64,000 bases of DNA, taken from the NCBI GenBank assembly GCA_003615045.1, contig ML014111.1:186001-250000 (forward strand), written 5' to 3'. Shown here one piece after another: positions 28,549 through 37,881 of this stretch (positions are counted from its first letter, which is position 1; each line of letters opens with the position of its first letter). The DNA is from Caulochytrium protostelioides. Taxonomy: Eukaryota > Chytridiomycota > Caulochytriomycetes > Caulochytriales > Caulochytriaceae. Under the pieces are notes generated by a model, which saw nothing but the letters and a program-made list of their open reading frames with translations, was not told the DNA's origin and did no database searches. A program made the position numbers and the translations under genes.

Positions 28549-29942
28549 TTACTGAGCGTGGGGCGGGGCCGCCCTCTCGGCAAGCCCGTGCGCGGACGCG
28601 GGCAGGGCCGGTGCCAAACGCCATGCTGTGACGTTGGCGCTCTGGCTTGCGCCGGCAAACGGGACCGCGGACGCCGCCGCGTCGTCGAGACCATAGGCGC
28701 GCGCGAGACGTCGCGACAGGAACCGACCGCCGAGCCAGTGCGAGCCCCGCAGGCCGTCAGCCTGGGCGCTCGCGCCGTCGCCGCCGCGGGACCGCTGGCG
28801 GGCCCACGCGGCCACGAATGCGGCCGCCGCGGGCTTCGGCGCCGTCAGACTCAGTAGCGCGTCCGGCAGAAACCGGCGCGGGTCATCGGCGTCCACGTCC
28901 GCTGGGCCGACGTCGCCGTCATCGACGGGCCACCCGGACGGGACATCGACCGAGACCGTGAAGGGCCGCGGCGCCCGCGTCCGGTCGCGGAGCAGAGCGA
29001 GGGGCTGATCGAACGGCGCGCGGACGGCGCCCGAGAAGGAAAAGCCTGTAGGAAATGACCCCGACGCAGCGCCGGGAGGTGGGAGTGGGTGAGCGAGGGG
29101 TGGGCAAGGCGACGCACGTAGCGAGTCGGGAAGGGGGGCCCGTCGGCGGGCCCCGGCGAGACGCTTCTCCGCGACGGCGATGACTTACCGAAAAGGGTGT
29201 CCAACAGCAGCTCGCTGGCGTCGTAGGCGCTCGCAAAGTCGGTCGCGAAGGGGACTTCGAGATCACGCAGCTGATCGCACAAGTGCTGTGAGCGCGCCCG
29301 CGATGCGTCCCCGTCATCCGGCCATCCGGCCGCCCATACATCGTCGAAGATGGCATGATTCCAAGGGATCCTTGATGAGGGTGAGTGCAAACGCCATCGC
29401 TATGGACCGGGTCATGCTCATATCGAGACTCATGCCCATGCTCATGGCCAGGTCGATGCTCATGGCAATATCGACGATCGACGATCGCTGATAGCGATGG
29501 CAACGACCGTCCAGTCCCATCATGGAACCGAGGATGGGAGGGTTACCTGAAAGTAAGGGTTGCGCCCCGGTTTCGGATACCACACCGTCGGCCGGAATCC
29601 CATGTGATGGAGATGGCGCGCAGCGACGAGCCCGTCGCCACCTTGGTTGCCCGGCCCGCAAGCGACCAGCACGCGGATCACCGCCGGGCCCGCGCGATCG
29701 TCCACCGGGTCATCCACCAGGCCACGCACGGCGGCCGCAGCGCAGTGGCCCACGACCTCGGCGCACGCGATGCCCGCCAGCTCCATGAGCTGCGGCAGGA
29801 CATAGTGCGGCGACAGCGCATGGTCTGGAGAAGCCTCGGCGCTCTCCCCGGGGCGCGCGGCCATGAGCTCGGCGTCCAACTGCTGGGCCTGGGCCGCCCG
29901 CAGCATGCGCAGCGTGGGCGTCGTGTCCGCGGTCGATGACAT
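28549..29942 (-). CDS. NAD(P)H-hydrate epimerase (NAXE/NNR1), three exons
   Basis: Exons 29942-29547, 29285-29189 and 29045-28549 give 329 residues. Introns have good borders: CAG/GTAACC...CACAG (261 bases, phase 0) and G/GTAAGT...TACAG (143 bases, phase 1). Joined, they give the YjeF-N order: LPQLMELAGIACAEVV, VLVACGPGNQGGDGLVAARHL, PTVWYPKPGRNPYFQ, then VPFATDF, LLLDTLFGFSFSGAVRAPF, VSVDVPSGWPVDDG, and LLSLTAPKPAA with HWLGGRF. These match human NAXE block by block, including the NGGDG substrate loop and the D-VPSGW motif with the catalytic Asp. The enzyme interconverts R and S hydrates of damaged NAD(P)H so that the dehydratase can repair them. A ~20-residue Gly/Arg/Asp-rich insertion precedes HWLGGRF. 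An in-frame upstream ATG at 30122 would add a basic, acid-free presequence. Confidence 0.9.
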
Positions 29943-31084
29943 GGCGGCTCTCGCCGTGGTTCTCGCCGTGGCGCTGGCTGTGCCTCTGGCTGGCGCTGGA
30001 GCCTGGAAAGCGTGGGACCCACCGAACGATCCCGTCGGAAGCGGTCTCGAGCGTTGGATCGGTGGATGCGAGACAAGGGGGCACGACCGATGCGCACGAC
30101 AGATGGCGAGCCAGCGCATCATGCGGCGCGGCGATACCATTGGGACGACGGGCACAGTTCCGGCACGCCATGCACGAACCAGACGGCGTACCGCGACAGG
30201 CCTGTCGTCGATCTGACGGTCTCCTATCGACGCGGGGGAGTGCGACTGCCCTGCTCGCGCACCGCACTCAGCGACGACTCACCCCTGATCGACGAGGCGA
30301 GAGGCGCGAGAGGCGCGATCCAGGCATCCAAGACCCGCTGCGGAGAGACCGGGGCAGCCTCTGCTCGTGGGTCTCTCGTCTGCATCGGCGCCTCGGCTCC
30401 GTTGCTGCCGCCGCCGCTGCCGCCGGCCGTCCAGACAAGCGTTGCCGACCGGATCGCTCGCTGCCGGTCGCTATCGCTATCGGGCGAGATCGCAGGGTGC
30501 CGTTGTGCCACGTCGTGCCACGGGCCGGGCGCCAGACCCCCCTTCCTCCATACCCACGCCCCATCGCGCCTGGGCCGCGCCGTTGCTCGCCGTGGCTGGC
30601 CGCTTGTGCCACGGCCTCGACGCGATCGGATGGGACCTCGGGGGTCCGCGCGCATGCCGAAAGATCGATGCGATCGCGGGCCTCGCGGGTTCATCCCCGA
30701 CCCGACGGCCCCCATCGCCAGATCCCGCGACCCTGTCGTGCGGCGCGAGCCACGGGTGCGTCGTCAGCGCGCCTTCGGAGGTCAGCGCGCCTCGGGGACG
30801 GCGACGACGACGGCGGTGGTGGGCTCAGGGTGGGCTCGGTGGATGGCCAGGAGGGGCCGACGAGCAGGAGGACACCCGATCCGCGTTGGCTGGCCGAGCG
30901 CTCATGACGCGCGGGGCGGCCCGGGGTCCCCGCTGGCTTTCCCATCTGCAGCAGGGTCTCGCGTCGCCAAGCACACCCTCGTCGTCGCGGTAGTCGACGT
31001 CTCGGCCCGAGGTCCGCGTCCGCGTCCTCGTGGGACGCGTTGGCCGACGCCGTGCCCAGCGCTCATGCGTAGGCGAGCGGCGCC

Positions 31085-31110
31085 GCATCGCATCGCATCG
31101 CATCGCATCG
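31085..31110. repeat. (CATCG)n pentanucleotide repeat
   Basis: Five copies of GCATC in a row in the gap upstream of methionine synthase. Confidence 0.8.
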
Positions 31111-31714
31111 CGTGATGCCAATGCTTGCCGATGCGCAGTCACTGCCGCCGCCCTCGACCGGCCCGACTGCGCCCGAGGCCGCAGTGACTCGGGGGCGATG
31201 CGGATCGCAACGCAGTCACCGTCGTGCTGCGCCACCCCGCGGGCCGCCCCCCTCACCCGGCCGGGATCGCGGCGACGGCGACGGTCGCCGCCCGGGCGGA
31301 AGCGGCTCGGCCAATCGTCCGACCAGGCGCGGCGAGCGCGTCCGGGACCATGCGACCGCCAGTCACTCGCCGCGGCCGGCGACGCCTCCTGGTCCGACGC
31401 GGACCTCGCCGCGTCACGCCGCGTCGCGCGCTGCCTCGCTGGGCGTCGCCTGACGGGGCCCCCCGCCGCGGCTCGCCGCGCAGTGCTCCACGGTCTCCCC
31501 AACCATGCAGGCAGGTCTGTGGCCATGCAGGCCGACTGGGTCCAGACGCGGTCTGGTCGGGTCCGCTCCTTGGCGCTGCCGCCGTGGGCGAGACGGCCCC
31601 TGGCACGGGGGCCTCGCACGAGCAGCAGGCCGCAGCGGTGCGTCAACGCGACCCGGGCTCGGTGGCCCTCGCCACCAGCGTGGCAGGACCCCGTTGAATG
31701 GCCCACCCACTCGC

Positions 31715-31721
31715 TATATAA
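31715..31721 (+). promoter_or_regulatory. TATA box candidate, methionine synthase gene
   Basis: TATATAA, 298 bases before the ATG, in otherwise GC-rich DNA and followed by a long pyrimidine-rich leader. A similarly placed box precedes the next plus-strand gene. Confidence 0.45.
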
Positions 31722-32012
31722 CGTCGCGCCGTTGGCGCGTCGATGGACATCCGTGTTTCATGGAACACGAGCCCGACGCGTGAATCGAGCAGTTCCAGAC
31801 AGGCACGGATGACAAGCGATACATGATCCAAACCTCGGCAGCCTCCCCTAAGTGAATGATGCTCTGACGCGTCCTCATCTCTCGATTTCCCGCTCTCCAA
31901 GGCGCATGGTCTTCCCCCGCCTCCCCCCACCCTCCATCATTCCTCATTCCCTCTTGCTCATTATTCATTAATCATCTTTCCCAAACTTCCTTCCTTGCTT
32001 CATCGCTTCACG

Positions 32013-34367
32013 ATGGTCCGCGCGCTGAACCTGGGTTTCCCCCGTATGGGGGCGAACCGCGACCTCAAGAAGCTGGTCGAGGCCCACTGGGCCGGCAAGA
32101 TCGATGAGCAGGCTCTCATTGACGGCGCTGCCAAGATCCGCGCCGCGCACTGGAAGATCCAGGCCGATGCGGGCATCGCCGCGGGCCAGATCCCCTCGAA
32201 CGACTTCGCTTTCTACGACCAGATGCTCGACCACATCGCTCTCTTCCAGGTCACGCCCGCACGCTACCGCGACGTGGCCGCCAAGGCGGGCGCCTCGGTG
32301 AATGAGCTCAAAACCTATTTCGCCATGGGCCGCGGTCACCAAAACAAGGACCTCGGCATTGACGTGCCCGCGCTCGAGATGAAGAAGTGGTTCGACACGA
32401 ACTACCACTACATGGTGCCCGAATTCGAGGCCAACCAGACGTTCTCGCTCGCGTCGTTCGTGAAGCCGGTGGCGGAGTTCAAGGAGGCCAAGGCCCTTGG
32501 GATCACCACGCGTCCCGTCATCGTCGGCCCCATCACCTTCCTCCACCTCGGCAAATGGGCCCGTGCCGCCAACAAGGAGAGCGCCGCCCCCGCCTCGCGC
32601 CTCGCGCTTCTCGACGCCCTCCTCCCCGTTTACGAAAGCCTGCTCCAGCAGCTGAAGGAGGCCGGCGCCGAGTCGGTTCAGATCGACGAGCCGATTCTGA
32701 CCCTTGACCTGCCCACGGAAGAGTACAAGCCCGCGTACGACCGCGTCTACTCCCGTCTGGGTGGCATTCTGCCGATCCTGCTCGCATCGTACTTCGGCCG
32801 CTACGGCGAGAACCTCGACCGCATCGTGAAGGGCCTGAAGATCCAGACCCTGCACGCCGACCTCGTTCGCGCGCCGGAGGAGCTGGATGCCCTGGTCGCT
32901 TTCGCCAAGGATGCTCACGTTGGCCTCTCTCTCGGTCTGATTGATGGGCGCAACATCTGGAAGGCCGACCTCGCCGCGGCCAAGGCCACCGTCGAGAAGG
33001 TCCTGGGCCAGGGCCTCCCCGCCGACCAGCTCTTCGTGTCGCCGTCGTGCTCGCTGCTCCACAGCCCACACTCGCTCGCTGCCGAGGAGAAGATGAACCC
33101 CGTCATCAAGAACTGGCTCGCGTTCGCCGTTGAGAAGCTGGACGAGGTCGTCCTGCTCGCCAAGTCCCTCGCGCCCGACACCCCTTCGCCGGAAGTCCAG
33201 GCCGCGCTCGCCCAGAACCGGGCAGCCAACCAGGACCGCGCGGCGTCGAAGCTGATTCGCAACGACCAGGTTCAGGCTCGCATGGCGGACCTCAAGGACG
33301 ATCTTTTTAATCGCGCCGCGCCGTACCCCGTGCGTGCGAAGGAGCAGGCCGATAAGTTGAAGCTTCCCCTCTTCCCGACCACGACGATCGGCTCGCTGCC
33401 CCAAACCAAGGAGATCCGCATGTCGCGTCTGAAGCTCAAGAAGGGCGAGATGACCGAGCAGGCCTACGACGAATTCATTGGGCAGGAAATCCTCGGCTGC
33501 ATTAAGAAGCAGGAGGAGTGGGGCCTTGATGTCCTTGTCCACGGCGAGTGCGAGCGCAACGACATGGTCGAGTACTTCGGGGAGCGCCTTGACGGCTACG
33601 TCTTCTCGCAGAACGGCTGGGTCCAGTCGTACGGGTCACGTTGCGTGAAGCCGCCCATCATCTTTGGTGACGTCTCCCGCCCGAAGGCCATGACCGTCCG
33701 CTGGAGCAAGTATGCCGCCGAGCGCACCGAGAAGCCGATGAAGGGGATGCTCACGGGTCCCGTCACCATGCTGCAGTGGTCCTTTGTCCGCAACGACCAG
33801 CCCCGCAAGCTCACGACGTACCAGCTGGCGCTCGCCATCCGCGACGAGGTCGTTGACCTTGAGACCGCCGGCATTGCCTGCATCCAGATCGATGAGCCGG
33901 CCATTCGTGAGGGTCTGCCCCTCCGCCGCTCGGACTGGGCGACGTACCTGGAGTGGGCCTCCGCCGCTTTCCGCCTCTCGGCGGCCGGCGTTCAGAACGC
34001 CACCCAGATCCACTCGCACTTCTGCTACTCCGACTTCAACGACATCTTCCCGACGATCCAGTCGCTTGACGCCGATGTCATCACCATCGAAAACTCGCGC
34101 TCGGACCTCAAGCTGCTCAAGGCGTTCGAGCAGTATGGCTACCAGGCTGGCATTGGCCCCGGCATCTACGACATCCACTCGCCTCGCGTGCCCTCCGTTG
34201 AGGAGATGAAGGAGCGTGTCGACGCCATGCTGGTCTTCCTCAAGAAGGAACTCCTCTGGCTCAACCCCGACTGCGGTTTGAAGACCCGCGGCTGGGCCGA
34301 GACCGAGGCCGCTCTCAAGAACCTGTGCACTGTCGCCCGTCAGTGCCGTGAAGCGGCAACCGCCTAA
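32013..34367 (+). CDS. MET6: Cobalamin-independent methionine synthase (MetE/Met6)
   Basis: 784 residues from the ATG at 32013 (ACGATGG), beginning MVRALNLGFPRMGANRDLKK. Both homologous halves are present: the N-terminal barrel with FPRMGANRDLKK and GPITFLHLGKW, and the catalytic C-terminal barrel with TTTIGSLPQTKEIR, GLDVLVHGECERNDMVEYFG, GPVTMLQWSFVRNDQP and IQIDEPAIREGLPLRRSDW. The zinc ligands are visible in QIHSHFCYSDF (His and Cys near residue 668), in the Glu of ITIENSRSD, and in NPDCGLKTR (Cys near 751). It transfers a methyl group from methyl-tetrahydrofolate triglutamate to homocysteine in the cytosol, the last step of methionine synthesis. Length is close to the family's ~765. Codon bias is very strong, as expected of a highly expressed gene. 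Single exon. Confidence 0.97.
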   Translation: MVRALNLGFPRMGANRDLKKLVEAHWAGKIDEQALIDGAAKIRAAHWKIQADAGIAAGQIPSNDFAFYDQMLDHIALFQVTPARYRDVAAKAGASVNELKTYFAMGRGHQNKDLGIDVPALEMKKWFDTNYHYMVPEFEANQTFSLASFVKPVAEFKEAKALGITTRPVIVGPITFLHLGKWARAANKESAAPASRLALLDALLPVYESLLQQLKEAGAESVQIDEPILTLDLPTEEYKPAYDRVYSRLGGILPILLASYFGRYGENLDRIVKGLKIQTLHADLVRAPEELDALVAFAKDAHVGLSLGLIDGRNIWKADLAAAKATVEKVLGQGLPADQLFVSPSCSLLHSPHSLAAEEKMNPVIKNWLAFAVEKLDEVVLLAKSLAPDTPSPEVQAALAQNRAANQDRAASKLIRNDQVQARMADLKDDLFNRAAPYPVRAKEQADKLKLPLFPTTTIGSLPQTKEIRMSRLKLKKGEMTEQAYDEFIGQEILGCIKKQEEWGLDVLVHGECERNDMVEYFGERLDGYVFSQNGWVQSYGSRCVKPPIIFGDVSRPKAMTVRWSKYAAERTEKPMKGMLTGPVTMLQWSFVRNDQPRKLTTYQLALAIRDEVVDLETAGIACIQIDEPAIREGLPLRRSDWATYLEWASAAFRLSAAGVQNATQIHSHFCYSDFNDIFPTIQSLDADVITIENSRSDLKLLKAFEQYGYQAGIGPGIYDIHSPRVPSVEEMKERVDAMLVFLKKELLWLNPDCGLKTRGWAETEAALKNLCTVARQCREAATA

Positions 34368-35365
34368 GGGTGGAAACACGTCAATCGTGACATATGCCGA
34401 TGATGCTTGATCACTCATTGGTCTCCTTCCAGCACACTCGTTCCCCCGCTTCTTTTGTCATGGGCCTTCCAACCTTTTGCCCTCTTAATCTTAAGTTTTC
34501 CTTGCTAACAATAATTCGCATCCAATGATGGCAATGGGGACCACGAGCTCACTCTGCGGTTCGTGTTCACCGCGTGTAAACATCGCTTGCCTGGCATGTA
34601 GCGCCAATTCGAGGAGGCCAGCAGCAAAGTGACGCTACTCCAACATGGGCCTCAGCCTCGACAGTGCAATTATTTTGTTGGCGAATTGCCCAGGTCAGCA
34701 ATGAATTATGCCCCCACCGGAAAAGGCTGTTATATCATCACGATACAATTTTCACTTGTTTGTTTGCTCCTTTGGTGGCCATCATCCATGAGCATCGATG
34801 ACACGCCCAGCCTGCGTGGAGTGCCAACAAACAGGCCAGGCAGGACAGGCCATGCATCGCATTTGCTGTGATCAGCGGAACCAAAATTTAAAATCAAAAA
34901 TGGGGGAATGACTACAGATTGATAGACCCTCGCACTTGCCGAGTTTTTTTTTTGCCAAGCTAACACCGCTGACGTCAGCATTCACATCAGCGAGAACATC
35001 TGGCGTCGCTGTATACCAGATGGGTCACGTTAAACCACGCAAGGATGGGCAATTCTGTACAGGCGTATTGCTATATAAAGGGGGCCGGTCAGGCTGCTTT
35101 GACCGATGACCCTTCCGATATCTCCTGCCTCTCGGCTTCTATGGGCATCTCATTAGCTGATCCAAACACCACCACCATCCATCATCAGAACCACCCGCAT
35201 CCTCTCGCTCTCGCTCGCTCTTCTATCATGTACATGTGTGCTCCTTCCCATTCACACGAAGTTTAGCAATATTCAGCGGCCTTCATCGCCCTCCTCATCA
35301 CCGTCCTCCTCCTCCTCATCATCCTCATCGTCAGTTTCATCGCATCCGGAACTTCTGCTCACGTC
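34368..35365. other. AT-richer intergenic region before the secreted-protein gene
   Basis: 1.0 kb with distinctly lower GC than the flanks. Holds the 3' end of methionine synthase, a T-run at 34944-34952, and a TATATAAA box at 35071. A cytosine/thymine-rich leader follows to the next ATG. Short frames here are not gene-like. Confidence 0.55.
35071..35078 (+). promoter_or_regulatory. TATA box, secreted-protein gene
   Basis: TATATAAA followed by a G-run, 295 bases before the ATG. The spacing nearly equals that before methionine synthase (298), suggesting both have leaders of ~260 bases or a 5' untranslated intron. Confidence 0.5.
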
Positions 35366-36709
35366 ATGCAGTGGTCTGATTGGGCGGGGCCTCTGGCTTC
35401 GCTGGTTCTCGCGCTAGCCGGGACCGTGACGGCAGGGCCCATTTTGGGCTCGAGCGCGGCCAACATGCACCAACAGCTAGACCGTCGTGACGAACCCCAA
35501 AAACCCAGTAAGTGGGTGTTGTTTCAACCCGGGAACCACCTGAACGATGAAGTGAAATGGAAAGAGGTTACAACACTCTCTGATAAAGATCATTCCTTAC
35601 TTCAATGGGAAATAGATCCCGCGTCAAAGGTTAATTCTGAAGAGCGCAAAACGCAATGCGAAACACATTGCCAGGGAAGCTCTATTGAAGCGTTCAAGCT
35701 GAAGTATAGGAAGGACAGCGAAGATCTCACTAATGTCCCGGCGAATGAACAGACAACTACGTTTCCGACACTTTGTGTGTGCGATAAGATTGAATCCACT
35801 ACATTTCTTACCCTCGTAGAAAGCTTGAACTCGCTCCCCAACATTGTTCGTGAAACTTTCACTGTCGCCGTCATCGGGAACGACCAACTGCCAGAGCCGA
35901 AGGACAGCAAAGTCTTGCTCATCCGCACTAGTGATATTGGCAAAACTCAGGATTTGTTTATCCGACGACTAGCCACATTCTACACCTCCGAAGTTGAGAA
36001 AGAGTTCCAGCAAGCGAGGGACAAGGACACGTGCGTCCCGCGCGAAGACGCGAAACAAAACCCGAAACAAGCATTTATTCACGCCGCCACGCTGTATCAG
36101 AATCTTTGGAGAACAAAAGAGATCATAGACAGTAACGGCGTTAAGAACTCACGGCGGTACCATCTGGCAAATATCTCTTGCATGTACTACCAAATGCGAG
36201 CTGTGGGCAAACTGGTCTGGAAGGACGATGAGAAAACTTTACCTAGTCCGAAATCGTTGTATCCATATGCCACAACAATTGAACTCGCTGCCAATGCAGA
36301 ATTTCACAGTAAATTCATTGTGAATGAAATGCCGTGTGCCAAGGAGAGTGGAAAGCTTGCATTCAAAATCAATGCTGTCGAATGTACGGGCTTACGAAAA
36401 AACTTTACCGATCCTAACAAAGGCTGGTTCGAAACTGATGGCGGGAGGACCTTAAGCCCGAAGCGAGGGCTCCTCGAAAAGGGCGCCGCTCAAACCAAGG
36501 ATGACCTCTACAATCCCGGACGGCCATCCTGCATCTTTGCTACGAGTGTACCTTGGAAAAAGGAGCTGAAATTTGAGGCCAAAAAGAAAACGGTGCCGAA
36601 TTTTGAAAGCTACGAGACCACCTTTTTCGTCTGGAACATGGTTTGGTCTGATAACTTTACTCAAACGATTCCCATCAGCCTTTACCCAGCATCTGCCTGT
36701 GACGCGTAA
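35366..36709 (+). CDS. Secreted Cys-containing protein of atypical composition
   Basis: 447 residues. The start has a signal peptide (GPLASLVLALAGTVTAGPIL), and a dibasic site follows (QLDRRDEP), suited to Kex2-type processing. The mature protein has ten cysteines (including CETHC and LCVC) and N-glycosylation sites (NIS, NFT twice), with no membrane anchor. The fold is not recognised. Base and codon use differ sharply from neighbours: A/T-ending codons, Lys, Asn, Thr and Glu are common, and GC looks near 47% against well over 65% around it. Extracellular export is well supported; the role, such as an effector, adhesin or enzyme, is unknown. Horizontal transfer or recent family origin are both possible. 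Confidence 0.78.
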   Translation: MQWSDWAGPLASLVLALAGTVTAGPILGSSAANMHQQLDRRDEPQKPSKWVLFQPGNHLNDEVKWKEVTTLSDKDHSLLQWEIDPASKVNSEERKTQCETHCQGSSIEAFKLKYRKDSEDLTNVPANEQTTTFPTLCVCDKIESTTFLTLVESLNSLPNIVRETFTVAVIGNDQLPEPKDSKVLLIRTSDIGKTQDLFIRRLATFYTSEVEKEFQQARDKDTCVPREDAKQNPKQAFIHAATLYQNLWRTKEIIDSNGVKNSRRYHLANISCMYYQMRAVGKLVWKDDEKTLPSPKSLYPYATTIELAANAEFHSKFIVNEMPCAKESGKLAFKINAVECTGLRKNFTDPNKGWFETDGGRTLSPKRGLLEKGAAQTKDDLYNPGRPSCIFATSVPWKKELKFEAKKKTVPNFESYETTFFVWNMVWSDNFTQTIPISLYPASACDA

Positions 36710-37881
36710 AATACGTGATGAGATTTTTCGATTAATGTCCTTCCACTCAGCCAGTTGGTGATGGCAATCTGTCCATGCCTTGAACGTCCCTTCTCAATCT
36801 AACATTTCATCCATCCATCCATCCATTCATCGTTGTCATCATCTATCCAACCGTTCATTCAACCATGTAATCATCAAATCATTACGATTCATTGTATCAT
36901 TCGGAAACCAATCGACAGTCATCATCGACAGTCATCAAACGCAGTCTTCCAATTCGCCCTGTCATCTCCTGATCATGGGACGAGATGGTCAGCACCGATA
37001 GTCAGACCGCGGCCCACGTATTTCTGCCGCCTCATGGCGCAGATTGACCGTGCCAGGTGGGGGCCATGCCGATCACGACTTGCTGGTGCGCACGCACGAG
37101 ACGTCCTGTTGCGGTGCCAGCTCGAGCAGTTCAGGCACGGCCGTCGCCGGAAGAAAGATGAATGCGGCTAGGGCCGATGGCGGCGTGGCCCACGGCAGCT
37201 CAGCCGTCCGCGTGCTGACCGCGCCGTCGCGCGGGATTCTCGCAAACAGTGCATAGACCTGGCCGACGCCTTCTCTACCATGGCAGCTGCCCAAACGACC
37301 AGGAGACAGCTTGGATGAGCTACAGCTTCTTGACAGCTGTTGTCCAGACGACGATATTGTGCGAAAGCCGGCATCAAGACAGCCAAAAAAAGACAGAGTC
37401 GTGGCAACGCGATCTGAAGGAGCCGCTATAGCGGCTGTCGGAAGTCAGCTCCCATGGCACTGCGCTCGCGGCGCACTCGGCCTTCCCAAAATTGTGACTG
37501 GAGACGGACCAGCCGCCGTGAATTAAGTACATGAAGCATTGCGGATCGTCGGCTGGTTGCGGATGCCGACATAAGCGGCGCCGCGGACGAGCGTGATCGA
37601 CAGTGCCCTCGGGAAGCCGAGCACGCGGGCCTGGCTGGAGGCGAGAGCCTCGCCGGGCGCCGATAGGATCCCTGCACGCGCGGAACTAGCGAGAACTAGC
37701 GGAACTAGCGTAGCGCTTGCGAAGGCACGGCTCTCGGTATGATCGGTGCCGCATCATCGCTGGCAGCGACGCCGAGTGCACGCCTTCTTCCATCTTCCTG
37801 CTTACCGTATCTCTGCAGTGCTTTCATAACTTTACATGTTTACATAAAAAGGCCCCTCGAGGAGCGTGGCAGCAGCCTACT
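36710..37881. other. Intergenic, 3' region of secreted-protein gene and 3' side of coiled-coil gene
   Basis: 1.17 kb between facing genes. The first 300 bases are AT-rich with a CATC tetranucleotide run (36805-36830). A 73-codon minus-strand frame (37294-37073) has no recognisable similarity. No other gene is supported. Confidence 0.5.
36805..36830. repeat. (CATC)n tetranucleotide repeat
   Basis: Five or six CATC units in the 3' region after the secreted-protein gene. Confidence 0.75.

Larger units (their letters stand above)
29943..32012. other. Divergent intergenic region between NAXE and methionine synthase
   Basis: 2.07 kb. The first 180 bases are open in frame with NAXE. A CATCG pentanucleotide run lies at 31085-31110 and a TATATAA box at 31715. 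From 31845 to 32012 the sequence is pyrimidine-rich (5' untranslated region of methionine synthase). Long overlapping frames at 30.2-31.7 kb on both strands are compositional. Confidence 0.5.

Noticed and set aside
31968-33542. 524-codon minus-strand open frame opposite methionine synthase
   Set aside because: It is the mirror of a highly codon-biased gene: GC-ending codons remove stops on the other strand. The plus-strand product is an unmistakable methionine synthase.
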